This document shows positions 22,779 through 34,327 of a DNA stretch of 64,000 bases, piece by piece. This stretch comes from Porodaedalea pini (Eukaryota > Basidiomycota > Agaricomycetes > Hymenochaetales > Hymenochaetaceae). The translations under genes and the position numbers were made by a program. How positions within the stretch are numbered: position 1 is the first letter of the stretch; every line of letters begins with the position of its first letter. Where the stretch lies: the NCBI GenBank assembly GCA_002794775.1, contig NBAY01000002.1:806001-870000 (forward strand), given 5' to 3'. The notes beneath the pieces are model-generated. The model searched no databases. It saw nothing but the letters and a program-made list of their open reading frames with translations, and had not been told where the DNA came from.

Positions 22779-25684
22779 ATGAATCGCCACCACCCGTATG
22801 GTGGGATGTATGAGGGAGTCCGCAGAGGGAACTCGCCGTCTGGTCCGGGTCCGGATCGTAGTCATACTCGATTTTCTCATGACAGGGGCAGTGGGGCCAC
22901 ACCGCGCGGCAGAGGGCGTGGTCGTGGAGGAAATAGTTCAGCAAGCCACTATGGAAGCGGTGGAGGATATGGTCAGAACGCAAGTTACGAATCTGCGACG
23001 CCAGAATCATACAGTCAGTGGAACAGCAGTCCTCAGGATTATTATGATCAGAGTGCAAGCTACGGCGAAGCGTATCCGCCCTACGATGACGGTCCCGGCA
23101 GCTACAGTGATCAAGGATATGGAAGCTACGAAGGTGCGCTTAATTGAATTAACAGTTTTAAGTGCAGACCCTTCTTCTCAATTTCGAGCCGGCGGTGAGA
23201 TTGAATAAGAGGGACGCATGAAATCGTGATAAGCAATCATTATTCTGGTTCTCTGTTCCTGCAGAACTTGGCGCTCGATTGCGAGTCGATGTTTATGAAC
23301 GCAAATGTAGGCGCTTAAGAGGTCTCGAGTTAAGGATTCTATCAGGAAGCTTGCTCGATCGCCGCTGCACTATTCAGATTTGGGAAACGCAATGCTCAGC
23401 GAGGCGAAACATGCAGTTCCGATTTACTAGGCTGAAAAAGGAGAATGCCCGCCTTCAGTAATTCGTCACCTCGCCTTGTCCCTCATGTTTGCATTTACCT
23501 GAATTTATTTCCTCGTCATACGGTTATTATACCTCCCTAAGGAACTATTGAGCTCACCAAAGTTATTTATTAGATGGTTCGGCAGGTCGTGGAGGTCGAG
23601 GAGCCAGACGTGGCGGAGCTGCTGGTGCTGGAGCACCTCGCCGCGATCGAGACGACAAAGTCCATGATTCTTTGATCGAAGAAAGGATTATGCGTGAACG
23701 ACCTTGCAGAACGCTCTTCATCCGTAATATCAAGGCGAGTTCTCTTACGCGTGCTTCGAAGCGTGTGCCGTAGCGTGAAACCTAAGCTCATTATAATCAC
23801 TCGTAAACAGTACGAGACAAACAGCGATGATGTTCGCAGGAAGTTCGATGAGCACGGCGAAATTAAGACTTTCTTCGATCTAATTGCGAATCGAGGCATG
23901 GTTTTTGTAACCTACGTGAGCGGGGACTGTTTATTTCGCAGAAAAAGAAGCGACCAACTTCCTTCTAGTTTGATTTGCGCGCAGCGGAGCGCGCTCGCGA
24001 GCGCTTGCAGGACACGGAAATCTCAGGGCGCCCAGTATGCAGCTTGTTCAATATCGAACTTGACTTCTCCTCACGCTTCATGTAGATTGATGTGCATTAT
24101 TCGTTGCCTCGCCCTGACGAGCAGAGTGGCAAAGATCCCAAAGAACGTAATCAGGTAAGCTTCCTCAAATGACACTCTTGGATTGCTTCTCATGACTCTT
24201 CTGGCGTATTCACAGGGTACGCTTCTTGTGACTCTGCGCAACTCGGCTTCGGGACAGCCAATCGATGACAATGAAGTCCGCCGAAGATTCCAACAGTTCG
24301 GAGACGTGAAAAGCGTGAAGCCTGGGGGGAACATCCACAAGTAAGAACTGCATATTTATGACTCGCTAAACAGAGACTGAGCTTGTTTTAACCAGTCAAC
24401 GCTATGTGGAATACTTTGACACTAGGGTAATGTTGCTTATCGAGTTTCCATGATACGAATCTGACAGACTTTTCTCTGTCACGTAGAGCTGCGAAGATGC
24501 ATATGATAGAATGCAAGATCAGTCATTTCAAGACGGTATCGTAGATGTTATATTTTCCTCAGATATTCCCGATGTTCCTCTTCCACCTGGACCGATCCCT
24601 CAAAGGTCCGTGCTGCGGTTTTTATCTTTGAGCAATCTTTTAAGCATGTGTGTCCTATCATTAGACGTACAGACGACAAGCCTATGCGTGGCGGCCGAGA
24701 CTATGACGAGCACAACTCGCGAGGCCGACGGGGCGGGCGTGGTGGTCCTCGTGGAAGAGGCGGCTTCCCGAAAGATGATTGGGAGCGGCGTGATGACTGG
24801 GACCGCGATCGTGATCGCAGGTATGGTGACGACTACGATGGAGGAGGAAGAGGACGCGGCCGCGGCCGTGGTCGTGGAGGAGGATATAATGACCACTACG
24901 ACAATAGAAGCGGCGGGTATGGCGGAGCGCCGCCACCCAGCGCATACGGACACCCTGGACCCTCTGGCCCTCCACCGCCATCATACGGTCAGCCTACGGG
25001 AGGGCCTCCTCCGTCATCAGCGCCGGTGAATACTCATTTAGTTCCAATCGACCGTTCATTGCTGACCATAATATCGATGTAGCCCGTCGACGAGCGTCTG
25101 GAACAGGCGCGAAAAGTACAACAACTGCTCGCTGCGCTGAAGCAACCTCAAGCTGGCGGACAACCTCCATCTGCACCACCGACGATGTCCGGACCCCCTC
25201 CGCCTCAGATGCCACCTGGTGGTCCATCCTTCTACCCTCCACCGCCGACTATGTCTGGCATGCCGCCACAGATGTATCCTGGCGGGCCGCCCCCGCCGCC
25301 AATGACGAACCCGTATGGTGCACCGCCGCCTTCATCGACTCCGCAACAAGCGGCGAACGGACCGCCTCCCCCGCCTGCGTCGGCTTCGCTTGCGGGTCTG
25401 CCGCCGAACATTCTTGCGATGCTGCAACAGGCGACACAGGGGCAGGCGGCGGCGTCGCATGCGGCACCGCCTCAGATGCCTGGTATGCCGTCGCAAATGC
25501 CGCAAACTACCTCGTACGGCATGCCGCCCTCGCAGCCGCCGAACGCGCCCCCTGCGGGAGGTGCGGCCGCGCAGGACTATCAGCAGTTGATGTCGTTCCT
25601 GGTTAGTATTAGATTCTGTTTCAGAAGGCGTCCTTTGACTAATCGTCTTGGACTTTGCAGCAGTCTCAGGCTGGGAAGCGATAA
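22779..25684 (+). CDS. tandem-RRM, RGG- and proline-rich RNA-binding protein
   Basis: Eleven exons: 22779-23133, 23574-23734, 23811-23915, 23969-24034, 24086-24154, 24216-24340, 24396-24426, 24487-24605, 24665-25025, 25083-25601, 25661-25684; 644 aa. The N-terminus is Gly/Tyr/Ser-rich and prion-like (residues 1-125). Then come an RGG patch, RRM1 (RTLFIRNIKYETN as RNP2, NRGMVFVTYFD as RNP1 region), RRM2 (GTLLVTLRNSASG, QRYVEYFDTR), RGG repeats (RGGRGGPRGRGG) and a Pro/Met-rich tail with PPPP runs. The order recalls Mei2-like or other multi-RRM mRNA regulators, but the target is unknown. Oddities: intron 1 is about 440 nt, far longer than its neighbours; intron 2 begins GC (AAG|GCGAGT); the last acceptor is a tandem CAGCAG. 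Confidence 0.88.
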
Positions 25685-26274
25685 AAAAGAAGAGCTATTT
25701 ATGAGATTGCTTTCGACCTTCAGACGTTTATATTCGTTTTCCATGTTGATCAAAGGTGGTACGTAGGGGAGTTATTTGCATTTATTCTTTCGTATCCTCT
25801 ATACTTCCTTTCTATGCGTATCATACCTAGTCACTCGTTAACATCAATATTATGTTCTAAATGAGCGTGAGAGGCGGAGTTTGTCGGCGTCTCGAGAACG
25901 ACTGGTATGGACTCACGACGACGGACACTTTGCGACATTCTCTCACTAATACTGCGGACGATTGCATTAGGCGAAATTAGACTGGCTGGCTAAGACATAT
26001 TGGAGAATAAAACCGAACAGACCGCGTATATGTCGTTCTCAGAGTATGCGTTGCCCCGGTCGACCGCCAGCGCCCCGGAGCTCCACCGCGTGATATACTG
26101 CAATCTCACTTCCTCGGCCCGTCGTCGCTGTCTTTTGCTCTGACACGTCGACGTCGACAGCGAGGACGAGGACGAGGACAATCAGCGTAGGTCTCAGTTG
26201 GCCGAGCCCAACTTTGCTCCCGCGTTTTGCTTTTGACCTCGGTGTCTCCTCGTCGCCCCTGATTGAAGCCCGCA
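25685..26274. other. intergenic region
   Basis: 590 nt between the RRM gene and the GT17 gene. The 3' part (26080-26270) is CT-rich, compatible with a promoter/leader. No gene recognised. Confidence 0.4.
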
Positions 26275-27835
26275 ATGTCTGTGTTCGCTGGCAGACGCAG
26301 ATTTGTCCTCCTCGCCCTGTTCTTCCTTGCCTTTGTCTATCCGACAGTCCTCTACTGGTGCGCCACGAGTCAACTTGAATAATGCAGCTGAATAGCTCAC
26401 GTCTGACTTTGCACTGTGCAGGTACGAGATCCAGAGCACGCTAACAATCGCAGCGCGTCCGCTCTGGGCATCTCCCCCTGATGGCCCGCGCCATATCCTT
26501 CCGCACTTCTATGCAGAAAACCTTTATGTCGGAGGGGAGGAGATCTGCGGGCTGCATGGCTGGGCTCCGCGCTCTATTGCAGACTCGATTGAGCGCGAAA
26601 TGTGGGACGCCATCATCCTCGACGCGCCTACGGATGCTGAGATCGACCTGCTCGAGATTCGGCTAAATGAACTTGCCGAGGTCGTGGATAAGGTCTTCAT
26701 CGTCGAAAGCAACCGTACGTGCTGTATGCGTTCCTGCTATCTCGCGCAGTAAATAACCTCTTGTATGCAGGTACCATCAATGGAACGCCCAAGGGCCTCT
26801 ACTTCGGCGAGAAGCGGTGGGAAGATCGCATCGCGCCCTACCAGCGCAAAATCGTCTACCGCGCCGTGTCTGCCCCGCGCATAGACTCTATCCGATCGCC
26901 CTCGCCCGAGGCCTGGTCCGCGCGCCTGCGCTCCGAGATGAACGCACTCCTGCGGGCGCGCTCGAGCAACACGCGCCGGCCCCCACTCGTCCTCTTCTCA
27001 GCCGTGGACGAGATACCTGCTGCACACACGCTTCGCCTGCTGCGCGACTGTGTGTTCCCGAGCCCAATGCACCTCCAGCTGCGCCGTTTCATGTATGCGT
27101 TCGAGTGGCCCGTAGGCTGGGACAGCTGGCGCGCGCAGGTGCATGTGTGGGACGCTGGTACGCGCCTCGAGGCACTCGGTCCCGGTGAGGCGCGCATTGC
27201 CCGCCGCCATACGGAGTATTCTCACGAGATGGTCAGCGAGGTTGCACTTGCAGATGCTGGCTGGCATTGCACCTATTGCTATAAGGATCTCGACGATCTC
27301 ATCGCAAAAATGCAAGGTATGTAGCGCATATATGACCTGTATTTACATTTCGATGTTTGAGATTGAACTGACTGTTTTCACCAAAGACGAGTACGGCGCA
27401 GAGGCAGCGTCAGTGACACCTGAGAGCCTGCAAGAGGCAATCTGCGAAGGCAAAGACATGTTCAACAACTTACCAGAGGTACATACTTTCCTTCGCGTGT
27501 CTTTTTCTCCACTGACGCATCTCTCTTCCAGGCCTATTCCGTACGTTCGCCAGTCCCTTCTTAATCCTACTTACCAACCAATCAGCCGTCTTCCTTCCAC
27601 AGTATAAAGACATGCTCCAGCTACTCAGCCCCAAACCGTACGTCTCTCCTCCTCTAATCCTAACGCGTCCATTCACCCGACACACAGGTCCAGCTCCGCC
27701 GTTGGCGTCCCGCGGTACACCATCGAAGCCGCCAGGCGCTTCCGACATCTCCTCCCCGGCGGGTGCAAACGCCAACCAGAGAAACCCCCAAATGTGGGCG
27801 AGGCCGAGGACGCTGGGCCGCCTGGATTGCCATAA
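26275..27835 (+). CDS. GT17 family glycosyltransferase (beta-1,4-mannosyl-glycoprotein GlcNAc-transferase-like)
   Basis: Predicted Golgi type II membrane enzyme. Exons 26275-26357, 26422-26714, 26771-27316, 27387-27478, 27532-27540, 27603-27637, 27688-27835; 401 aa. The signal anchor is RRRFVLLALFFLAFVYPTVLYW at residues 7-28. GT17 landmarks are WDAIILDAPTDAEIDLLEIRLNEL with VDKVFIVESN, TINGTPKGLYF, VLFSAVDEIPAAHTLRLLR (the DExP-type catalytic region), GWHCTYCYKDLDDLIAKM, and near the C-terminus VPRYTIEAARRFRHLLPGGC. Exon 5 has only 9 nt (Ala-Tyr-Ser). Fungal members probably act on glycoprotein or glycolipid mannose; the acceptor is not known. Confidence 0.9.
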
Positions 27836-28321
27836 TATAGCTCATAGCGAGCGTCTCTCTCGGTCGCTATCTTATCCAGTTCACATTGCCTTGCATATCC
27901 GCTCGCCGACTGCCTTTTTCACTTTTTTTTTTTTTGGCTCAGGCTGTATATTTCATTGGCTTCACTGTGTTTATTCGTTTTCCTGCTGTTACGAGCTCTG
28001 TTTGGCTTGCATCATCTCTCTGCTCCCACTCGCATTCCCTCTTCACCTTGCTTTCGCTTGCATTTAGTCATCTTTTTCGAGCATGAATTGAGTTCGGCAT
28101 CAGCAATGTCAAATATGTATATTAGGCTTTCCTGGGCTTTGAATATGAATGATGAAAACAAAAGTAGACGATCAGAGTGAAACGAGGGGAGAAACAGCAA
28201 AATAAATGGCTGAATTAGACGGGGGGTTGAGTAGACGGATCCCGGAAAGCAAAATACGACGCACAAGACAGCAGGTACAACAAAGCGAGGACATGAGCAA
28301 CAGAAAAAAAAAGGTATACCA
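27836..28321. other. convergent intergenic region with poly-T tract
   Basis: Contains a homopolymeric T run at about 27923-27935 and otherwise CT-rich sequence; 3' regions of the GT17 (+) and following minus-strand gene. Confidence 0.5.
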
Positions 28322-29945
28322 TCACAAAGTCTCATCCATTCCCATCTCAGATTCCTGAGCAGAGACGGTATGCCGCATCTTCGACAGCGGGCGTATATAA
28401 CTAGCGTGCATGGTGGACGATACCTCAGGATTACCACCCGTAGCAATGTCGGCCGACCCCGAGCGCGACGAATCGGCCGTGGACCCACCGAGCACACCAA
28501 GCTTTGATCGTCCAGGCGTCTTGCCCGCGATCGGCAGCGGCGCAGACACACTAGGCAGCTTCGACACCGAAAGCGCAGGCGACCCAAGCGCACTCCCGCT
28601 CGCACTTCCACGGCCCTTCCCCATCCCGTATCCATGCCCGTGGCCAACCGACGCACTCGTGCCGACAGCGAACGGCGCGTTCTCGAGGCCCGCAGGCCCA
28701 TCGCGCCCTGTTGCGCTCGCGTACGCACTCTCCTTCTCGCCGACCCACGTGCGCGCGAGCCACTGCCCGCCGGCGATACCGCGCACAGCACGCAAGGCGG
28801 GGCGCCAGCGGCGCACGGGTGCACGCGCTGCGGGACCGCGCTCGAGCGGGAGCGTTGGTGCGAAGCCCGCGGGTGCCTTGGGAGGCGGTTGTACGAGGAA
28901 GGGCTTCGTTGGGAGGCGGTAGACGGGGATTGGGACAGAGGGGTCGAGCGTGAGGGGTGGGACGTCTGGGATGGGCGGAGGGAGGGAGAGGGGTATCGGG
29001 TCGAGCTCTGGCGTGGAGAAATCCCCGCGCATGAGAGGGGAGGAGGTAGCTGTGCCGACGAAGGCTATAAGGACACTTTCAGAAACAAAATGCAGAGTTA
29101 ACGAAGAGAAATATACATTCACTAGCGACGCTGACTGCATCGTCTTGCAGTTGCATGAGCGCTTTTGCTGCTCTAGAGGAAAACAAAAATAAGTAAATGA
29201 AAGACAGTACTAGTGTTCGAGCTGAGTATGCATACTTTGGTTTTCGACCCGGTTTCTTCTTTTCGCCCTCTGGCTTTTTGGCCCGTTTGCGCGGTGCTTT
29301 AGTCGGGGCGGGCGATCCAAAGCCCGCGCTTCCTGTGTCAAGAATGCCCGGCGTGCCATGCTCCGCCTGAGCAACGCTCGGTGCAATCTCGAAAATAGTC
29401 TGTGGTGGTTCTGTCGCGCTCACCGCCGCCCCACGACCTCTTCCTCTTCCCCTCCCCCTTCCTCGGCCCCCTCGGCCCCTCGTTGTCGCCGCCAGTGGCG
29501 GTGGCGGGGGAGGACGAGCTGGTGTTCCGATGACAGACGATGAGGGCGCGATGTCATCGTCGTCTGCCAGCTGATCCCACTCTTCCTCAGAGTCTTGAGA
29601 GTCCGGGCTTCCTTCGTCCTGGCTCTCGTCCGCTCCGACAGGCTCCGCCGGCGGGACGATGGAGTCCGGGGTGAGGGCGTCGGGAGCACGAGCGGACGAT
29701 GGCTCTGTGACTTTGAGCTTCACTCTGAACTTGGAGACACGACCCTGGACGGGTGGCGGAGCAGGCGGCGGGCTTGTGTCGTCTCTGAGCGTGGATATTT
29801 GTGGCGCGTCCATGTCGACGTCCTGGTCCATGTTGTGCGTTGTTGTTATGTTTTGGTCGAGCTGGTCGTCAGGAGGACGTGCGCCGTCTGGTGAGTATGA
29901 GATCCAGGCGGATGCTCGAAATGCGTTCGAGGTTGGTTCAGACAT
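28322..29945 (-). CDS. basic/low-complexity nuclear-type protein, possibly INO80 subunit Ies4-like
   Basis: Exons 29945-29236, 29172-29123, 29064-28322; 500 aa (an in-frame ATG at 29832, MDQDVDMDAPQ, is an alternative start). The N-terminal half has VSKFRVKLKVTEP, acidic stretches, a (RG)n run and a basic KKPGRKPK patch resembling an AT-hook. The middle has proline-rich VPIPVYRLPTKPFLVQPPPK. A conserved-looking block VRRWRPALRAVRGIAGGQW ends with ARTW. The pattern RKW...R...G..W...W, together with an upstream GRKP patch and an early strand, resembles the fungal INO80 subunit Ies4, but the match is by eye and weak. The remainder is Gly/Ser-rich. Function otherwise unknown. Confidence 0.65.
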
Positions 29946-30440
29946 GCCAGTGCTGGTCCCTAGCGATTATTTAGTTCATCACCGTCCCTACTAACTCCGA
30001 ACGCAGCCATTGGGCGACGCGACCATGTAGCTTTCTAACCTGGACGCAAGGACGCAGGGAACAAATTTTGTTTATCCACGCTTGCTGCACGCTAATGTTT
30101 CTCCCAAACACAGTTCCATTGCAATAAGAATACAAGATATGCACTGCACACACGCAATGCGTTTTCGTGCAAGCACAATAGTACCACATAGACATCTTTA
30201 CATAGCCAATGTAAGTACCAGAATCCACCGAAAGCATCCACCTGAGTGTTGACCGTGAAAAGAAGAGAATTTGGCCGAAGCGGGACGTGCAATGAGCACG
30301 ATTATCCACCTTCTCAATTCCATGTGGTCTCGCCCTCTTTCGAGCGAAGGCCGGGAAAAGTACGGCTGGAGCTGGGAGGCCAAAAAGAGCGAGACGTCGA
30401 CATCAGTTTGCGCGACGCCCTTCCAGTCCATTCTCTCGAC

Positions 30441-31620
30441 GAGCACCGGGTTCTCCTAGGATTACCAGCGGTACCTCACGGTCGATTGCTCCATAATGTC
30501 CAACGAGTCTGCAGGATTTATGATTCATGTGCGCGGTGTTCAACGCGCGCCGATACGTCCTTGACGAATGTCACAAAGGGTCGGCGAGACTATGAGCGAG
30601 TACGGCCTGAATTGAACAGCGATTGACGTGCTCCGTGCTCTATGATCCGTCGGTGGAAACTGACACCACACAACGGAAGGCGCAAAGATCATGGCCAGAG
30701 TGCACTGCACTTGAAACCGAGACGTCAGGCGACGATCAACATCGCAAGATATCTCAAGGTAGCAGAGGTGCAGGACAGGACAGATGATCAGACTGCGCCG
30801 TGCTCCCTGGAGAAGAGAGAGGGATGCACAAAGAGCAACACGGAGATGATTTCGTAACGGCGATGGCGCGTCGTGCGCATGATGGTTCGACATTGTCGTC
30901 GGGGCACCGGGTTCTCCGAAGATTACCAGCAGCAGGAGTGGAGGCGGATGCTTAGCGCTAAATTGAGCACAGCATGGGCATGGTCGTTCGTCTAGTGAGG
31001 CAAGGCTACTCTTTCGTTCAACGACGTGAGCGTTTACTTGCGTGCTATGACGCGTGCGATGCCCTCCTTTCCTCCATTCCGCACGCGAGCAGCGCGTACG
31101 CGCTCTCGCATGCCCCCTCCTTCATAAAATTCATCATCGCCAGACAGATCCACAGGACCGGACGGGGTATAAAGCACCCTGAAGATAACCAGGGCACAGG
31201 CCGGGTGCGATGCGCTAGGCGGAGCGCAGGCGCGGCAAGGCGGAGGCGTGGTGGCGAGCAGGGAAGGCAGACGGTGATCAAACTGCGCTATGCTCGGTAC
31301 ACGGAACTCCAGTGTCCGTAAGTGTCCGTAATTGGATCCGAATCGAAAATCGCTAGGCGCGGACGCGCGCGTGAAGGGCAGAACCGCAATGGGGCACCGG
31401 GTTCTCCGAAGATTACCAGCAGCAGGAATCGGGAAGGCCGCGCAAATTGAACACGGCGTGGGCGCGCTCTTTCGTCTAGTGGCGCGAACACACTCTTTCG
31501 TTCAAAGACGTGAATGTGTTCTTTCGTGCTATGACGTGAGCTTAGCCCTACTTAATCCCTAGTCCGACACGCGAGCAACGCATATGCGCCCTCGCGTGCC
31601 CCTCCTTCACGAATATAAAT
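30441..31620. repeat. dispersed tandem copies of a ~490-nt unit
   Basis: An identical 37-nt block beginning GGGGCACCGGGTTCTCCG occurs at 30901 and 31391, and a diverged form at about 30441 (GAGCACCGGGTTCTCCTAGG). Downstream sequence is also shared between copies two and three: TCGTCTAGTG, CTCTTTCGTTCAA, CGTGCTATGACG, then CCCTCCTTCA, with decreasing similarity. A further remnant, GCACCCTGAAGATAACCAG, lies near 31170. Spacing is about 460 and 490 nt. Confidence 0.8.
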
Positions 31621-31930
31621 GGCCGCAGACTGATGGACAGTGTCGATAGAAGATCGGGAGTGAATGGCGTCTTCGGCGGTTCCTTTTTTTCTTTTTCTTA
31701 AAGCGAGTTCCAAACAAAGTCCTTGTCGCGTTTGCACCTCAAGGCGTCTGGCCAAGCAGAGTCGAGAATGTCGCGATCGAAGTTGTTAATGCGTCAGGAG
31801 GAAGAGCTCTGAAGAGCTCCTAAAAAAGATCCGAGTATCAGCCTCAAGCCAAAGAGACGTCGCCATACGCATCACTTACTCATTGTGCATGTCGTTACGC
31901 ATGGTTGGCAGTGCGAGATCGGGTCGCTGA

Positions 31931-32400
31931 GGTGTACTAGTGTAAGGCGCACACCTGTTTGCGAAGTCAGCCTCCGAAGTCGCAATCTTCGAATATCCAC
32001 ATACCACCAGAGAACCGTTCCCTCACATGCGCCACGGGTGGTAGCACATTTCCGAACGACGACCCACCCAGGAGGGCATGGACATCAGAGTGTTGAGGTG
32101 TACTAGTGTAAGGCGCACACCTATCCGAGAGTCAGCCACCACAGCGCATAGTCATCAGCCTGTATACCACCGACGTACCATCAGCACCAGTCTGTCTAGC
32201 CTCCATGGGTGGCAGCAACTTCTTCGAATGACGATCCCAGCAACGAGCACGAAGATCTCGGCAGCGGTGGTGTACTAGTGTTAGGGCGCACACCTAAAAG
32301 AAGAGTAAGCCACTGGGTACGAGTGGCAGCCAGCCCTCGACATCATGTCGACGTACCATCAGTGCCGATAGCTCCGAGCATCGCGAGGACCAGGACATCC
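31931..32400. repeat. three tandem copies of a ~166-172-nt unit
   Basis: A 26-nt block, GGTGTACTAGTGTAAGGCGC followed by ACACCT, is found at 31931, 32097 and (one substitution and one extra G) 32269. Its ends GGTGT...ACACC are inverted. Between the blocks the units share weaker sequence such as a GACGTACCATCAG element, GTCAGCC and TGGGTGGCAGC. Spacing is 166 and 172 nt. Confidence 0.85.
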
Positions 32401-33062
32401 TAATCGGACACGTTCGATTTGCTATCGTAGGCAGACAGAGACGAGCAAGAGGACGATGTTGACAGAAGCGGAGTAAGGAACCAAGGAGCCATGAGGGGAG
32501 TGAGGGTTATTTAATTTTCTGTTGTGGGGAGGGGGGGGGTGGACAGCCATTGACGAAGCTCAGATCCAGAGACGCAGACGAGCAACAATCACCAGCGACC
32601 AGCGCAGGTGATGATGGTCTGAGGAAGGAAGCGAGAGGCTGACGGGGGTTAAGAGGCGCATTTTGCCCGTCTTTTATATCTTTTCGTTAGAGTCCAGGCT
32701 GACAGTCGCACGTGAGTTTCCAGCTGGGCTGGCACTCTCTACTTTTTGAATGCTTGAACCTGATCCAGAGAATGAATCTGAGTATTTGCTGATAATTGAC
32801 TTTGCTAGGCGCGGTCTATAAGTTAAGGATTGACGTGATACGCGAGGAAGACGCGTCGATCGAAGCGAAGAAACGCGTCTCAAATACAAGTAAACAAAAT
32901 CCAACACGTGATCGATCCCTTTGTTTTGTCGAAATAAAGTTCAATTGTTGCACCGCCACCAAAAAAAGGCTGGCTAGCTTGCCAGGATTCGGTAACTTCG
33001 CCACTTCTACACTAGTCGCAGGCTCGCGGAAGGCAGATATTTTACGTGAGATTACAGTGTTC

Positions 33063-34327
33063 TCAATCCCGAGTTAACTCAATGACGACTTTCTCCCCGC
33101 TTACTTTGTTGTTCCTCAGCAAGTCCAATCCCGTTTGAACACGCTCCATCAGGGGCCCGTCCTTCAGAAGGCGAACGGGGTTCGGACGGATGACGTTGCT
33201 CTGTAGAAGCTGGGGCAGAATTTTCTGCAAAAAGTTCTCCCTTGCAATAGGATCCTGTGAGAATGGGATCGTTGAGCGCACTGTGTGGGCCAGGCCATAA
33301 GTGAAAAGGAATTCTCACCTCATGAAGCTTGAATGTGAAGACCGGTATAATCTTCGCCCCGCCGAGCAGCGATTCCACCCATGATGGGAGTGTGATAGAC
33401 ATCTCGCTGTTTACGTCATTAGTCACCGTTGTACCCTCCTTCACAGGCATCAGCAGTGCGAGACGCGTGTCCTTTCCTACCACGCCGCGGTAAGCTTGTA
33501 TGCTTGGCTTTGCTGCAATGCAATCGACAACAATCGACATCTTTGCGCCGCTTGAAGCTTGTAGGATATCCTCGACGAGGTCCGGCGATCGGTAATCGAA
33601 ACACTGCTTCGCGCCCAGCTCTTGCAAATATGCGTGGTTGCGAGGCGATGCGGTCACAAAAATCTGCCTGTAGCCGGAGAGCTTGAAGATCTGGACCATG
33701 TACTGCCCGGATGAAGACCCAGCACCGTATACAAGGATAGGCACGTCCGCATCTGGCGGCGCGGCGGGTGCAGGAAATGACTTGGGCAAGGGCAACGCGA
33801 GATTCGGCGATCCGAAGATGGTGACCATTGCAGTAGCATAGTTGTCGGGCATTGAAGCGGCTTCATGCAGAGGGAATGCATCGGGGACCTACGATTGCGC
33901 AATGATCAAACAGACTCGGTTACTTTACGATTTTATTTACCTTTGCTACAAGCGTACGAGGAACGAGAGTGTACTCCTGGAGAGCTTTGTTCTTTGTCAG
34001 AGGATAGTTGAACGCGGAAACCTGGAATTTGTGCTTCAGCTAAGCATTCAACAAACCAATAGCGAGAGGATTGCAAACCCTATCACCCTCCTTCAAGTCA
34101 GCCACACCATCACCGATGGCCTTCACCTTTCCAGCACTAGCGAAGCCGAGTACGTGGGGATATTCATTGACATGATAACCCCTGTCAAGCTGGTATGTGT
34201 CGAACGGGATAAGTGCAGTGTAGTGCACCTCTATGAGGACATCTCCGGGACCAGGTGTCGGGGTAGAGAGTTGTATCTGCTCGAGAACACCCTTCGAGGT
34301 CGTTGCGATAGCAAGATGGGTAGACAT
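33063..34327 (-). CDS. zinc-less MDR oxidoreductase (quinone/enoyl reductase-like)
   Basis: NAD(P)H-dependent medium-chain reductase. Exons 34327-34079, 34021-33941, 33888-33319, 33254-33063; 363 aa. The N-terminal GroES-like domain shows PGPGDVLIEVHYTALIPFDTY and YPHVLGFASAGKV; the structural Cys cluster and catalytic zinc ligands of alcohol dehydrogenases are missing. The nucleotide-binding domain has VLVYGAGSSSGQYMVQIFKLSG-like sequence (VYGAGSSSGQYMVQ), then FVTASPRNHAYLQELGA and CFDYRSPD. Such proteins are common in fungi as trans-acting enoyl reductases or toluquinone-type reductases; no secondary-metabolite cluster surrounds it. Substrate unknown. Confidence 0.9.

Larger units (their letters stand above)
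29946..33062. other. 3.1 kb gene-free, repeat-rich region
   Basis: The largest gap in the window. Open frames are short, unspliced and without motifs. It holds two repeat families listed separately (about 30440-31620 and 31930-32400), an 8-base G run near 32532 and a CCACC/GGTGG-rich stretch. No transposase, reverse-transcriptase or tRNA signature was seen. It may be the remains of non-autonomous elements or a non-coding RNA locus. Confidence 0.6.

Noticed and set aside
24511..25029. 172-codon alternative frame inside the RRM gene (MTSTTREADGAG...)
   Set aside because: Overlaps the RGG/Pro-rich exon, whose own frame continues from the RRMs with matching splice phases; the alternative is a repeat artefact.
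28012..28824. 270-codon minus-strand frame downstream of and overlapping the Ies4-like gene
   Set aside because: Cys/Arg-rich composition, no motif, out of frame with the spliced gene; a GC-skew shadow.
31931..32400. CRISPR-like array
   Set aside because: Only three units, spacers of ~140 nt that are themselves related, in a eukaryotic context.
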